From Tribonema minus (lineage: Eukaryota; Sar; Xanthophyceae; Tribonematales; Tribonemataceae), in assembly GCA_017506865.1 (NCBI GenBank), contig JAFCMP010000532.1, positions 1 through 64,000 on the forward strand: a stretch of 64,000 bases of DNA. The letters run 5' to 3'. Positions 55,001 through 64,000 of the stretch are shown in pieces; within the stretch, counting starts at the first letter, position 1, and every line of letters begins with the position of its first letter. The position numbers and the translations under genes were made by a program. A model generated the notes under the pieces. That model ran no database searches. It saw only the letters and a list, made by a program, of their open reading frames with translations, and was not told where the DNA came from.

Positions 55001-55372
55001 CTGACCGCGTGCTTCAGCTGGAACCCCGCTGAACGACCGACCGCCAAGCACCTGGTGCACCACGGCTACTTCCGCACAGCCGACGCGGATGGCAGAACGG
55101 AGGTCATCGGCAGCGTTGGCGATGGTGAGACGAGCGCTCCCCCGTTGCCCCCCCCCAGTGGCGAGCGGTGGCAGGGTGAGGCTGGCAGGATGACCCAGGA
55201 ATCGACCGCTAGTAGCTGCGGGCCTGTTTGTGGCAGCAGCGCAGTCCTCGGTACGGGCGCGCAACAGCTAGACCCTCGATCCCCGCAAGCGCGCTCGACG
55301 GTGCGGGCAAACCCCTTTGCGCTGCGGCGGCTGCCTTCGCGCTCCCCTTCGCGAAAGGACTGGCAATTCTAA
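52023..55372 (+). CDS. PAS-domain protein kinase (two exons, 546 residues)
   Basis: Exon 1 52023-52673, exon 2 54383-55372; donor GCG|GTGAGC and acceptor GCCACAG|GTC join IA-VK in phase 0. Residues about 8-130: PAS of the PAS_3 type (GCWECNKDAGVLTWNHHMYS, RLHPDD, YYRVIRRDGS, GTCVDVTG). A Ser-rich linker contains an (AGC)n tract. Kinase from about 190: Gly loop GRGAFGQV (197-204), Lys219, HRD at 310-312 in HRDLKGDN, Asp330 in DFGTSEQ, MAPEVL, DVWAFACLV, and PAERPTAKHLV near the end. This resembles MAPKKK-type Ser/Thr kinases, so it probably passes a sensed signal (light, redox or ligand) through phosphorylation. All catalytic residues are present. The intron is 1,709 bp, filled by two nested TIR elements. 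A kinase-less PAS paralogue sits at 57.1-57.5 kb. Confidence 0.9.
52885..53020. repeat. CAG then CTG tract inside the intron
   Basis: (CAG)n at about 52888-52910 and (CTG)n at about 52960-53020, complementary to each other. Confidence 0.85.
53032..53456. mobile_element. MITE-like element (425 bp) nested in the intron
   Basis: Left TIR 53032-53072 and right TIR 53416-53456 are 41 bases long with one mismatch (start CCGCTCGTCTCAAA). The interior has repeated GTTGAAGTT boxes and no coding capacity. No clear target-site duplication; ACCAGGT occurs on both sides. Confidence 0.8.
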
Positions 55373-55862
55373 GGATTCACTCACAAAGCTATGGTTGCAT
55401 CCGCCGTGGGAGTAGCAGCAGTAGTCGTATTTTGTCATCCAGTTGTATCGTCAGTCCACATATGAGGCATTCTGTGCAAGCAAGCGGCAACGCGGCGCAG
55501 TGCCGCTCGCATTCGTCTTCTGCCCGCAGTGGAATGTCAAGTGTGTGCAGAGATCTGCGCACGCTGAGCGTGCCACTTTCAAGTGCGGTCACCCATGTGC
55601 TACAGCCAGCAGTGTGAGTAGAGTCGGTAGTCAGAGGTGCCGTAGGTCAGCGCGTGCTGTGGCCGCAGTTGGTACCGCTGCGGTCGGTCGGCGTAATAGT
55701 TGTTCATGCGCTGTAGACCATTGTTCAGACACACATCGTTTCGCGTCAAGCTTCGACACCACAATTACATTATTCGTGGACAAACCTCGGAGGATATGCA
55801 AGCTCTGAACTACTCCGTGCACCGTGTCCATGTTGCCCTTGTGCGCTCTTGCCGTTGCACGT

Positions 55863-56290
55863 ATTGCACATGGCCTGCGAGCGCCACATGAGATCCGTTC
55901 TGCTGGTGCTATAACTCTTACCGCATGACTGTAACCTTTGGAGCGCATGTCACAGACGTGCGTTCTAATGGTCATTGTTGCTTATGCATGTTTTTTACCC
56001 GCAGTGAGTAGGGGTACTCACCGATCATTTGAAACCGCGTCCTCGCGCAACCACATCTGCATCAAGCAACACCTTTTATTGCACATGGCCTGCGAGCGCC
56101 ACATGAGATCTGTTCTGCTGGTGCTATAAATAACTCTTACGACATGACTGTAACCTTTGGAGCGCATGTCACAAATGTGCGTTCTAATGGTCATTGTTGC
56201 TTATGCATGTTTCTTACCCGCAGTGAGTAGGGGTACTCACCGATCATTCAAAACCGCGTCCTCACGCAAGCTAAGCACATCTGCATCAAG
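55863..56290. repeat. 215-bp tandem duplication
   Basis: Copies start at ATTGCACATGG, 55863 and 56078, and differ at roughly 5 percent of positions plus small indels. Each has CTTACCCGCAG before TGAGTAGGGGTACTCACCG, so a possible acceptor is duplicated, and an ATG frame MERMSQ(T/M)CVLMVIVAYACF. Whether that is coding is unclear. Confidence 0.9.
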
Positions 56291-57108
56291 CAACACCGCG
56301 ACGGAATGCAATGCCATGCTCTTCGGCGGCACAGCACCTACGAATTGCACCATCGTGTATGGCGCCCGTCCTCCGCCTCTGACTCACCGAAGGTAATAAG
56401 AGTCCGCCGTAAACCTTCCGCTGCAGCAGCATTAAACTATGCATGCAACCTGTACGGAATGCTTTGTAACGCCGCTGCACAGCGCAGCACAGCGGCAACA
56501 GCAGCAACTAATACAGAGTCGGCACTCATGTGTAGCGGCCGCGTTCATCGGACAGAGTGAAGGTGCTCTCAGAGTGCTACCGCGTCATTCGTGAGTGCTG
56601 CGCTGGCGTCACAAATCATTCAACAAGTGGTGCATTCAAAGAAGGTCATTGCGGTATCGGCAGGCGAGGACACAAGACGCTCGTGCTGCTGGTCTCAGCG
56701 CATGTCACGAGCTGGCACCAAACGCAAGGCTGAATCAAGGCTCATCAACAGGCGCTGAAACAAGAATGCTGTTCCTTGGCCCAAACATGAGACAACACCG
56801 AATTGTGATGGTTCCGCTAGCATCAGGCAGGCAGGCAACGCACTCATGACACAGCACGTCTCATTCAACAGTGCATTGTCGCCACCACGTCACAGCAGCT
56901 AGAGCGGCCTGGTGATGCTAGCCTCAGTCACTAAGCCGGTCTCATCATGGATGCGACGCCTACAGAAGTTGCCGCTCGTGTACTCTCGTGCGTGGTACGC
57001 GCGGCAAAAACAAATTAGACACATCGTCATACATGCTACAGACCCACCGTATACTACAGATCACACTTCTCTGTAAAGCCACTAGAGTATTAACATGTGC
57101 ACGGCTTC

Positions 57109-57540
57109 CTACGGTTGTAGCATCGATTGCTGCTGTGCTCCAGTCCCGTGTGACGTCTTGCCCTCCAGACCGGTGATGTCGATGCAGATGCCAGTCATCT
57201 GGCCTGGGCCATCAGGGAAGCCCCCGTTCGCCATGAGACGAATGACAGAGCCGTCCAGGCGGAGGACGCGGAAGCACGCTTTGAATTCTGTGCAAGACTT
57301 GACTGCGACAGCCACGAGGCGGCTGATGCGGGGAAAATCATCGGGATGCAGTCGGGTGGTGACATCTGCTTCAGGATGAATCGGACCCGACGCAGGCGGC
57401 TTGTTGAAAAGCACGTACATGTGGGGGTTCCACCCGATCTCGCCTGTCTGAGTATTCCACCACCAGCATCCTATGCCGCTGTGTTTCACCGCCAGTTCCA
57501 CGCGAACAGGATCAGCCATATGTGCTGCTGTTGCCTCCAT
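57109..57540 (-). CDS. Stand-alone PAS-domain protein
   Basis: From ATG at 57540 (MEATAAHMADPVRVELAVKH) about 143 residues. The PAS is clearly related to that of the PAS-kinase at 52 kb: GCWWWNTQTGEIGWNPHMYV, FNKP-SGP, RLHPDDFPRIS, FRVLRLDGSV, MTGICIDITGLEG. It ends GAQQQSMLQP-stop with no kinase. The frame is open 168 codons further upstream but that part has poor composition, so I prefer the internal start. It may be a truncated paralogue (lost second exon), an adaptor, or the first exon of a longer gene whose donor I missed. Confidence 0.7.
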   Translation of the reverse strand: MEATAAHMADPVRVELAVKHSGIGCWWWNTQTGEIGWNPHMYVLFNKPPASGPIHPEADVTTRLHPDDFPRISRLVAVAVKSCTEFKACFRVLRLDGSVIRLMANGGFPDGPGQMTGICIDITGLEGKTSHGTGAQQQSMLQP

Positions 57541-58529
57541 TACTGTACTTGTCGACGTATTTCTTGCGCTCGATGTGCTCTGGCAGTGGTGGGTGCTGCT
57601 GCTGTTGCTACTGCAAGGTTGGTGAGAATCCTTCTCCAGCATCTTCGAATCAGCACCGATCGGGCCTCTATAGGCGTGAAGAACAGTTTCGAAAGCGTAA
57701 CGGGCTGAATGGGCTTCAAGGGCTGTTGTCTCGCAGCGTACTCGCTGACCTTGGTGCCTGTCTGCTGTGAAGAGATGAAATCTGGAAGCTTCAACGGCCT
57801 GCGAGCATCCGGTATCGCGTACGCATGAGGCTTTTGACGACGCGCGAGAGGTGCTGCACGTGCGACGTTGTGAAGCGATTCCACAAGGCGAACGACGAAC
57901 AACCGATGAACTCTGAGCGTGTGGGATCAGCGTACTCTGGCCTGCTGAACGGTTCACGAGAAGGGAGTGCCGTGGTGCGAACTGAGCACATGTGGTCCGC
58001 ACACTCACTGCATACCTGGATGCGTCTGCGACAGGTCGTGTCAACGAAGGCGACGAAGCAATTTCGTCAAGGCGTAGGCAATCTGTTGACGTGCATGACG
58101 CTCAATGAAGTTTGCTGCAGGGAGGCATTCTGGTCTCCAGACGTTCCTTTTTCCGGCGGATAGCTCTATCGTTACTCACCACCACGTGGCGCAACACTTC
58201 ACTTACACCTTTCTAGCCTGTATTACCGAAAAGGGCTCGCAACAATCACCACAAGACACTTTCAGGTGCCCGAGAGCGGCATTCAGATATAGTTGGACGC
58301 TCACGCACGCTACAGACAGTGCATCTGAGTACCCATGATGTGTTGCACAATATATGCACAAAGCTGACAATACACGCGAGGTTGTCTATGCAGCCACAAT
58401 GAGGGTCGCAACCTTCTTGTACATGTGTCTGTCAGCAGGCCGACGCAGCGCACGTATTCAATGGGACATGTGATGCGAGAAGATGTACTCACGACATTAG
58501 ATTCCGTACAGCAAGCTTCAACTTGAAGT

Positions 58530-58585
58530 TAGATGCCATTCATCTGGGCTTTTTGGCGCCCTGAGCGAGAATTCATAAAAAGTAC
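58530..58585 (-). repeat. Reverse-complement copy of the 26,084-26,136 element
   Basis: Shares AGATGCCA, TCATCTGGGCTTTTT, GGCGC, CCTGAGCGAGAATT and AAAAAGTAC in order, in inverted orientation. Confidence 0.85.
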
Positions 58586-58589
58586 ACAT

Positions 58590-60240
58590 GCAGTCAACGC
58601 GACGCGCTAGCTGTCCGATACTACACCACACTCGCGCACTCAAGTGCAAAACAGCGCAACATGGAAAACGCAGAGTGTAGCACTGCTGAATATTGGCATT
58701 TCATGATACGGACAGGTGCTGCTTTGGCTCCGGCACGCGACGTCTATAACAGTCACAGGGACAGCCCATGCGTGCAGCTATTTCAAGTCAGCAGCAGAAG
58801 GATACAACTTGCAACACGACTCGGACCTGCACTGCCCCCCGGGTCACCCTTCCCATACGGCCCAAATGACGTTCATGGTGATGACACTACATAGTTAGAG
58901 AGTGACGTGCTGACCTGCAATCAGCTGAAGCAACGATACCGTAAACAGAGCGCTTCATCACAGCCTTTCTGATGCTATGATGCAATGCTCACAACGGAGG
59001 TTATGACACAAGTAGCAGTAGGAGCGCCAACGGTTACACGGCGCCGCTGTCTGCTGCCGCGCTCATGTCCCATGCGAAGACGCGATGGCCCGGACCGGGT
59101 GACGCCGCCGTTGCGCTGTCGTACATCACATCAGCTGCACGCAGCTGGGAGGAATGACAAGTTTCTGAGGTCATTATCAGATCATGTGAATGCAGGGCAT
59201 GTCGGTCACGCAGGTGCAATCGACAGCAATCGATAGATGACCGCACCTGCATTCGCTGGACACGCAGGCGGCGCGCCCCCCGCTGCAGGCGGGGTGCTGG
59301 AGACATCGCCGGCGCGCCTCTTGCGTTTGCGCCACCACAACGGCAGGTGTGGACCTGATTGCTTCTGTTGTCATCTAAAATAGCTGTTTGACAAAAGCAG
59401 CCCAGCAATTATAGCATCAAGCACCAATGTGCTTCAATGCATTTTCATGTCTTCAGCGATTGAACCATGAAGCCTGTAGGACCCTTCGTGTGTGCTGGCG
59501 TGCAATCGTTTGTTGGTGGGCAGCTTGAAACTTCAGCAATGAATGTGTTGGCGCGCCAAGTTAGCACGCACCATTGCTGAGCATCTATGCAGTTGGTATT
59601 TGCTCCTCTTCTACTGCCAGTGCTGCTTCTCTTCTGTTGGCACAACAATATGTGGATGCTACTTATGTGTTGGCGATAGCTGTTCAGCCGCTGCTGCTTC
59701 AGCATCTGTGAAAGCTCTTGTCATTAGCACATGTCAGTGCAGCAGGCTCACTGATGCAGCTCAGCCATAGTGAAGCAGGCTTCGGTTGGTCCTTACTGCA
59801 CTTTGATGAGTGGTTGCACTGGTCCATTGCGCAGTAGCGACTCAACCCGCGACTGCAGGCCACTTGCAAACAAGATGCGCAGGTGCTGCGGGCAGATTTT
59901 GGCGGCGCTCAAGTGCAGCTTAGGAGTAGTTACGATTCCGTATCGCAGACTTGCTTTTTTTTTTTTGTTATTCTCGCAACTATACGGGCCCTTTCTGGAT
60001 TTGCAAAAGTTGCAGCATGTAGCTTGCGCTGCTCTGCATCCAGCAAGCTTTTCAGGAGGCCTGCTTCATATGGCAGTTCGTACCACATGTAGATTCTCAT
60101 GGTGCCAGCTCCTGCACAATACGCTTCCTGGGAGCGGCAGCACACCGTTCCCTGGGTGTGAAAGCTTGCCAAAAGACGAGACATAAGGGCTGTTGTAGTA
60201 ATTTCGTTTCTGGCTCAACGCAGAGCACCCTGGTTCGTGT
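58590..60240. other. No confident gene
   Basis: Frames up to 138 codons exist but none shows a family motif or codon-like composition. 59,950-59,966 holds a T-run. Confidence 0.4.
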
Positions 60241-60283
60241 AAAATGTTGTATGTGTATATCAATGTGTTCTACATGTTTCACA

Positions 60284-60540
60284 TGGCAATGCATGTCAGA
60301 CATGGCGAGTTGTGGTCATGTAAGCAGTGCACAGTGCATGATGCACATGCGACACTGTCAATGCTTACACGGCACTTCAAATCAGCCAAGGCGAGCAGTG
60401 CGACAGTACAAAATGTACAAAATGCTCACACGGCAATGCATGTCAGACACGGCGAGCGGTGGTTATGCAAGCAGTGCAAAGTACATAACGCACATGCTAC
60501 ATGACACGTGCTGCACTTCAAAAGCAGTGCAAGGAACAGG
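60284..60540 (+). repeat. 147-bp tandem repeat coding C2H2-like finger motifs
   Basis: Copy 1 60284-60430, copy 2 from 60431. The open frame at 60244-60504 reads MHVRHGELWSCKQCTVHDAH ... LTRHFKSAKA, then MHVRHGERWLCKQCKVHNAH. CxxC followed by H...H at finger-like spacing suggests a zinc finger of 49-residue period. The second copy runs into a TGA before its HFKS part, so it is truncated. Confidence 0.6.
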
Positions 60541-60749
60541 TATACGACCTTGACAATGCTTGTATGACAATGCTTTTCTGGCAAAGCTTACCTGGCAATG
60601 CAAGCAATGGCAGAAAAACGACCAAAGACGCTGCCCTCGACGCGGGAGACATGCAGGGAACATTAACGTGATTGTACTACTGTAGATGCGTGTGCGTGCA
60701 ATGCTGCTGTTTCTGTAGAACGTATGCCGCAGGCAGTACAGCTGTAGAC

Positions 60750-62330
60750 TCATCTACATGCAGCTGGCTCCAGGATGTTTGACAGTACTGCTGTAGACTC
60801 AAGTATGAAGAACAATGTTGTCACGGAATAATGGCGGGCTGATAACATATCTTCATTGTTGGTCTCAGCGTCGTCTCCAAAGTCGCTGAGGTACTCATAA
60901 TCTTCAGATATCGACAAGTATTTGAGAGAGCGATAAACGGGGCGGAGCCTGTGCTTGTAGCACTCCCCCACCTCCTCGTCCATGATCGGCGGGTGGAGTC
61001 GTAGCTCGATGAGGCTCTTAGGCAGGTCGCCCAGGTCACGGTTGAAGCTGGACTCCCATATGCGGAGGCGCTGCAGGGAGCCGGGAAGTGGGCCAAGGGG
61101 GGGGGGGTTGCACGCGATGCACTCGAGGTACTCAAGGCTAGACGGCAGCTGCCCGAGGCGTTGGTTGAAGGCGCTGCCAAGGTACAGCTTGCGCAGCGAA
61201 GCGGGCAGGACGCCCAGCAGCTTATTGAGGTTTGACGGGTCGTTGCCGTCGTAGAAGCAGAGCTCCTGAAGACCCTGCAGCAACGCTCCCAGCGGACGAT
61301 TAAAGTTGCTGCCGAGTGTGAGCTTCACCAGGCGCGGAGGGAGCACGCCGAGGGTCTGCTTGAAATTGTCAAAGTCGAGCGGGTCAAGCACCTGCATCGC
61401 ATCGGGGAGGTCGTGGAGAGGCTGATTGAACGCTGCGCAGCTCGACGAGGTTTGCGTCATGCTCATCTCTCTCAGTGAGGCGGGGAGGCGGCCCAGAGGC
61501 TGGTCGAAGTCGGTGCTCAGGTACAGCGTCTCGAGGGCCTCAGGCACCTCATCAAGGGGGTTGTTGAAGCCGATGCCGGTGAACAACCTCCTCAGCTTGG
61601 GAGGGAGAGGCGCAGGCGGCGGCATCATCTCAGTCCCGGACAGGTCCAGCTTCTGCAGGGTTTGCGGCAGCGGCCGCAGGGTCCCGCATGCATCATTGCT
61701 GTCCTCAAAGTCCTCGTCAGGCGGAGGAGACCTGCCGGCCTGTTGGGCACTGGCAGCATGTTGGGCACTTGGTAATCGTTGCCAACGACGACCGTGAGGT
61801 CCTTGACGTCGTCGCAAGCTGCGGCGTTCTGCAGCGTCGTGAGGGCGGCCTTGCCGACGCAGAGCCTCACGCCAGCAGGCAGTGGGGTAGGCAGCAGCTG
61901 GACACCAGCCTCGCTGAGGTCCAGCTCTTTTGGCGTTTTCGGAAGAGGTGGCAGCGTCATCTCCTTGGAGCAGCTGTTTTCGCAGTCTTTCACCACAAGT
62001 CAGTGAAGATGTGGCGGCAGCCTGTCCGGCACTGCGTCCCGTCATCCAGGAGCAGCGTCAGGTCTGTGACATGATCCCAGGCTGCGCCTTCCTGGATCTC
62101 GCCCATGGCGGTAGCGAGACCCGGCTGTGTGATGATTGTGTCGAGGTGCAGGCTCTCCACTAAGCAGTAGGAAAAGATACCAACTAGCGCCGGCGCTGGC
62201 GTATCCTCCGCACCGGAAGCGGCCACTCTCAGAGGCTGCTGCATGGTGAGCCTCAGGCGCACAAGGGACGCCAGTGTCAGATGTGTACAACGAAAGTGGC
62301 AATTTAGGTGAAAATGAGCACGCAACCTGC
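60750..62330 (-). pseudogene. FNIP/LRR-type repeat protein, at least two frameshifts
   Basis: The main frame (61,740 to 60,750) carries FNIP-like repeats of about 22 residues: FNNPLDEVPEALETLYL, FDQPLGRLPASLREM, FNQPLHDLPDAMQVL, FNRPLGALLQGLQEL, FNQRLGQLPSSLEYL, FNRDLGDLPKSLIELRL. Such repeats form LRR-like solenoids, common in Dictyostelium and some algae. The N-terminal part lies in another frame (61,996 to about 61,740: LPPLPKTPKELDLSEAGVQL, DDVKDLTVVVGNDYQVPN), and before that a third (62,320 to 62,000: VESLHLDTIITQPGLATAMG, HVTDLTLLLDDGTQ). Joins near 61,740 and 61,995 each need a one-base shift. An 11-C run (61097-61107) lies in one repeat (CNPPPLGPLP), where FNxPLG is expected. Confidence 0.68.
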
Positions 62331-62756
62331 TTATGGCGGCCTCTCATACAAGACACTGCACTATCGCACCGACCATGACACATGCAGCCAACATACAGGT
62401 GGAAGGCAGCAGCCATGCTAAGGGTGCTGCAAGACGGCAGTAGCTGATGAACACTTACAGCAAGGCCAGGCAGCACTGAGAGCCGGGGGTGTGAGGCAGT
62501 TACGCAGGCAGCAGCTAATGCACTCTCACAACAATAAAACACGGCCACTGCGCTTACCTGCTCATTTCCCTGAACTCCTTCGGCAGGAAGCGCTACTTGC
62601 AAAGCAGCCGCTCATGTCCTCCGGCGTGACAGGTGCGCTGTCGGGGAGCACGGGAAAAGAGAGAGCGATATGAGCGTCACTGGAGAGAGTCTCGGTAAAA
62701 TGCAGCAGGATGCGCAGCAGCATGCAGAGCCAGTGTGCAGCGGAATATGTGCTCAC

Positions 62757-62830
62757 GTCGGTAGCTGGGTCTTCCTGCAAACGCTGCTTCCTCTCCCGGA
62801 GGCGCTGCTGCTCCTCGTCCTCACCGGCAT
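62757..62830 (-). CDS. Candidate first exon, MPVRTRSS type
   Basis: ATG at 62830 followed by PVRTRSSSASGRGSSVCRKT and a GTGAGC donor at 62756-62751. The start resembles MPVGTRSSRR of the gene at 45695, and both exons end in phase 2. It may belong to the FNIP gene on its left, but no in-frame acceptor was found. Confidence 0.35.
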
Positions 62831-63009
62831 CATGTTAAGCGGCAATGCTACTGCTGGGGTGGTGAGAGCTGTGATGCGTTGCTGTCAGTGAACTGATGAC
62901 CGCGTGTGTGAGACGGAAATGTGCTCATTCGCAGTTCAAGTTAAAGGCAGTTTTTAAACCGTTGAAGTAGGTGCTTGAAGTGCGTTCGCCGACTGCTTTT
63001 TTTGCGCAC

Positions 63010-63040
63010 GCTGCTGCTCTGCTGCTGCTGCTGCTGCTGT
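63010..63040. repeat. CTG tract
   Basis: About ten CTG units, one interruption. Confidence 0.88.
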
Positions 63041-63229
63041 CGCTGTTGCTACTGTGATGCTGCTGTCGCTGTGACTGGAGACTGGCATGAGACTGGAGAA
63101 TGGAATGTGACTGGAGCATGAATTGGAAGGTTGGTGTGTGCGTGCTGACGATGTATCTTTGATGTTGCGTCTTTGCTCGCCTTACTTACCAGAAGCGGGC
63201 TTGTCACTGAAGCCTCTGCTAGTATAGCC

Positions 63230-63395
63230 ATGACACTTGATCCGAAACCCCTACAAAAACACCCTCGACAGATCAACAGATTCGAACATGGAAGCGTGAC
63301 GCTTGATCCGAATCCCTACAGTAAGATCTTCAACTTGACGTGCAGATCAAACAGGTTTGATAGTGGAAGCGTGACACTTGATCCGAATCCCGTAA
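63230..63395. repeat. Three spaced CTTGATCCGAATCCC boxes
   Basis: GTGAC(A/G)CTTGATCCGAA(A/T)CCC at about 63231, 63297 and 63372, period near 70. The same box occurs inverted at 31371-31485. Confidence 0.8.
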
Positions 63396-63589
63396 TTTGC
63401 TGGCGTTGAATCGTTTGGCAATCATCCGTAAAGAACAGATATCCGTCTTGCTGATCGCTCATGTTACTTGTCAAGCAGCGAGCAAGCAAAAGGTCTAGCG
63501 GACTCAAGATCAAATGCATCACCAAAGCATTTGCCCTTCCACCATACTGTTGTCTACCTGGTCTTGTGAAGTTAAACTCAAGTTGCTCA

Positions 63590-64000
63590 AGTTGTAAACC
63601 AGTACAGGCCAGCATAGATCACTCTGGTATGGGCCTAAGCTTGCCCTGCTGACCTGACTGTGTTTAAATCATATTGAAGTTTATACTTGAACTCCCATTC
63701 CAACGGCTGCCTCAGATTTTAATTTTTTCAAAGAGGCTGGCCCAAAATGGCGCCGCTACGGCGCTCGGTGGACTTCCGTTGCTTTGCGCTTTATTATTTG
63801 GAAGCACCCAAAAGCTCAGCTCACTAGGTGATAAGCGATTCATTCAGAGTAGGACAGGCCTTTATCGTGAAAGTCCCCTACATGCCATCTCACTATACTG
63901 TAGGGTGTTGAGCGTTTTTAAGCTATTGTGTAAACGTTCTATAGCAGCGCAAGCCAGTGTGCTATACTGTGTGTTGCTTACTTGAAGTCTTACTACCCAT
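63590..64000. repeat. Dispersed repeat R2, one diverged unit at the window edge
   Basis: TATGGGCCTAAGCTTGCCCTGCTG, AACGGCTGCCTCAG, AAGAGGCTGGCCCAAAATGGCGCCGCTACGGCG, CACTAGGTGATAAGCGATTC and GAAAGTCCCCTACATGCC match R2 in order. It runs off the window. Confidence 0.85.

Noticed and set aside
1..64000. CRISPR array, bacterial operons, rRNA
   Set aside because: No spaced identical short repeats with unique spacers, no ribosome binding site/operon layout, and no rRNA-like conserved blocks; introns show a eukaryotic nuclear genome.

Overview
The window is nuclear DNA of a eukaryote, most likely a unicellular or filamentous alga or a related protist. Evidence seen directly: GT-AG introns of about 90 to 1,700 bases that join reading frames in the right phase, dense CAG/CTG and GCC/GCG triplet tracts, alanine- and glutamine-rich proteins, and many dispersed non-coding repeats. 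Several families (27-residue ankyrin repeats with a GHLEVLQWARANGCPW-type consensus, FNIP-like leucine repeats, PAS-kinases, RING/IBR proteins) are, from general knowledge, common in algae, oomycetes and amoebae. I cannot fix the lineage: an ochrophyte (for example a xanthophyte) or a CAG-rich chlorophyte would both fit.

Layout. 1-5.0 kb: the 3' part of a Ty3/gypsy-type LTR retrotransposon (RT, RNase H, integrase, then chromodomain-like and Tudor-like modules). 5.5-5.9 kb: a cysteine-rich terminal exon. 7.3-14 kb: three tandem minus-strand F-box-like/ankyrin genes, each broken differently, each with a CTTCAAG/CTTGAAG-type inverted repeat about 100 bases before its ATG. 15.3-23.8 kb: a large minus-strand gene that I assemble from eight exons; all seven junction phases agree, giving 1,403 codons with FHA, SUMO-interaction, bromodomain, a second bromodomain-like region and a C2HC zinc finger. 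This is the best candidate for an undescribed architecture. One of its introns carries extra copies of the bromodomain exon end with its splice donor.

25-38.7 kb: a repeat-rich zone with three mosaic copies of one repeat element, a broken hAT transposase, a two-exon SET-like gene, a RING/IBR protein with an in-frame stop, and a frameshifted alpha/beta hydrolase whose ATG abuts a repeat copy. 38.9-46 kb: a frameshifted SF2 helicase C-terminal fragment, a two-exon 2OG-Fe(II) oxygenase, a two-exon LRR gene, a probable ARM-like remnant, minisatellites and a small two-exon gene. 47.5-51.5 kb: a broken coiled-coil/SAM protein and a broken SWIM zinc-finger protein. 52-55.4 kb: a PAS-protein kinase whose single intron holds a TIR-bounded insertion with a second TIR element nested inside. 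57.1-57.5 kb: a kinase-less PAS paralogue. 60.3-62.8 kb: a C2H2-like tandem repeat and a frameshifted FNIP/LRR protein. The right edge holds a dispersed repeat also found at 31.5 and 34.5 kb.

The genes show no shared pathway or operon logic. What unites the window is gene decay, tandem duplication and repeat insertion around a few intact regulatory genes (chromatin reader, PAS-kinase, oxygenase, LRR). Exon structures come from reading splice signals and phase by eye; there is no transcript evidence.
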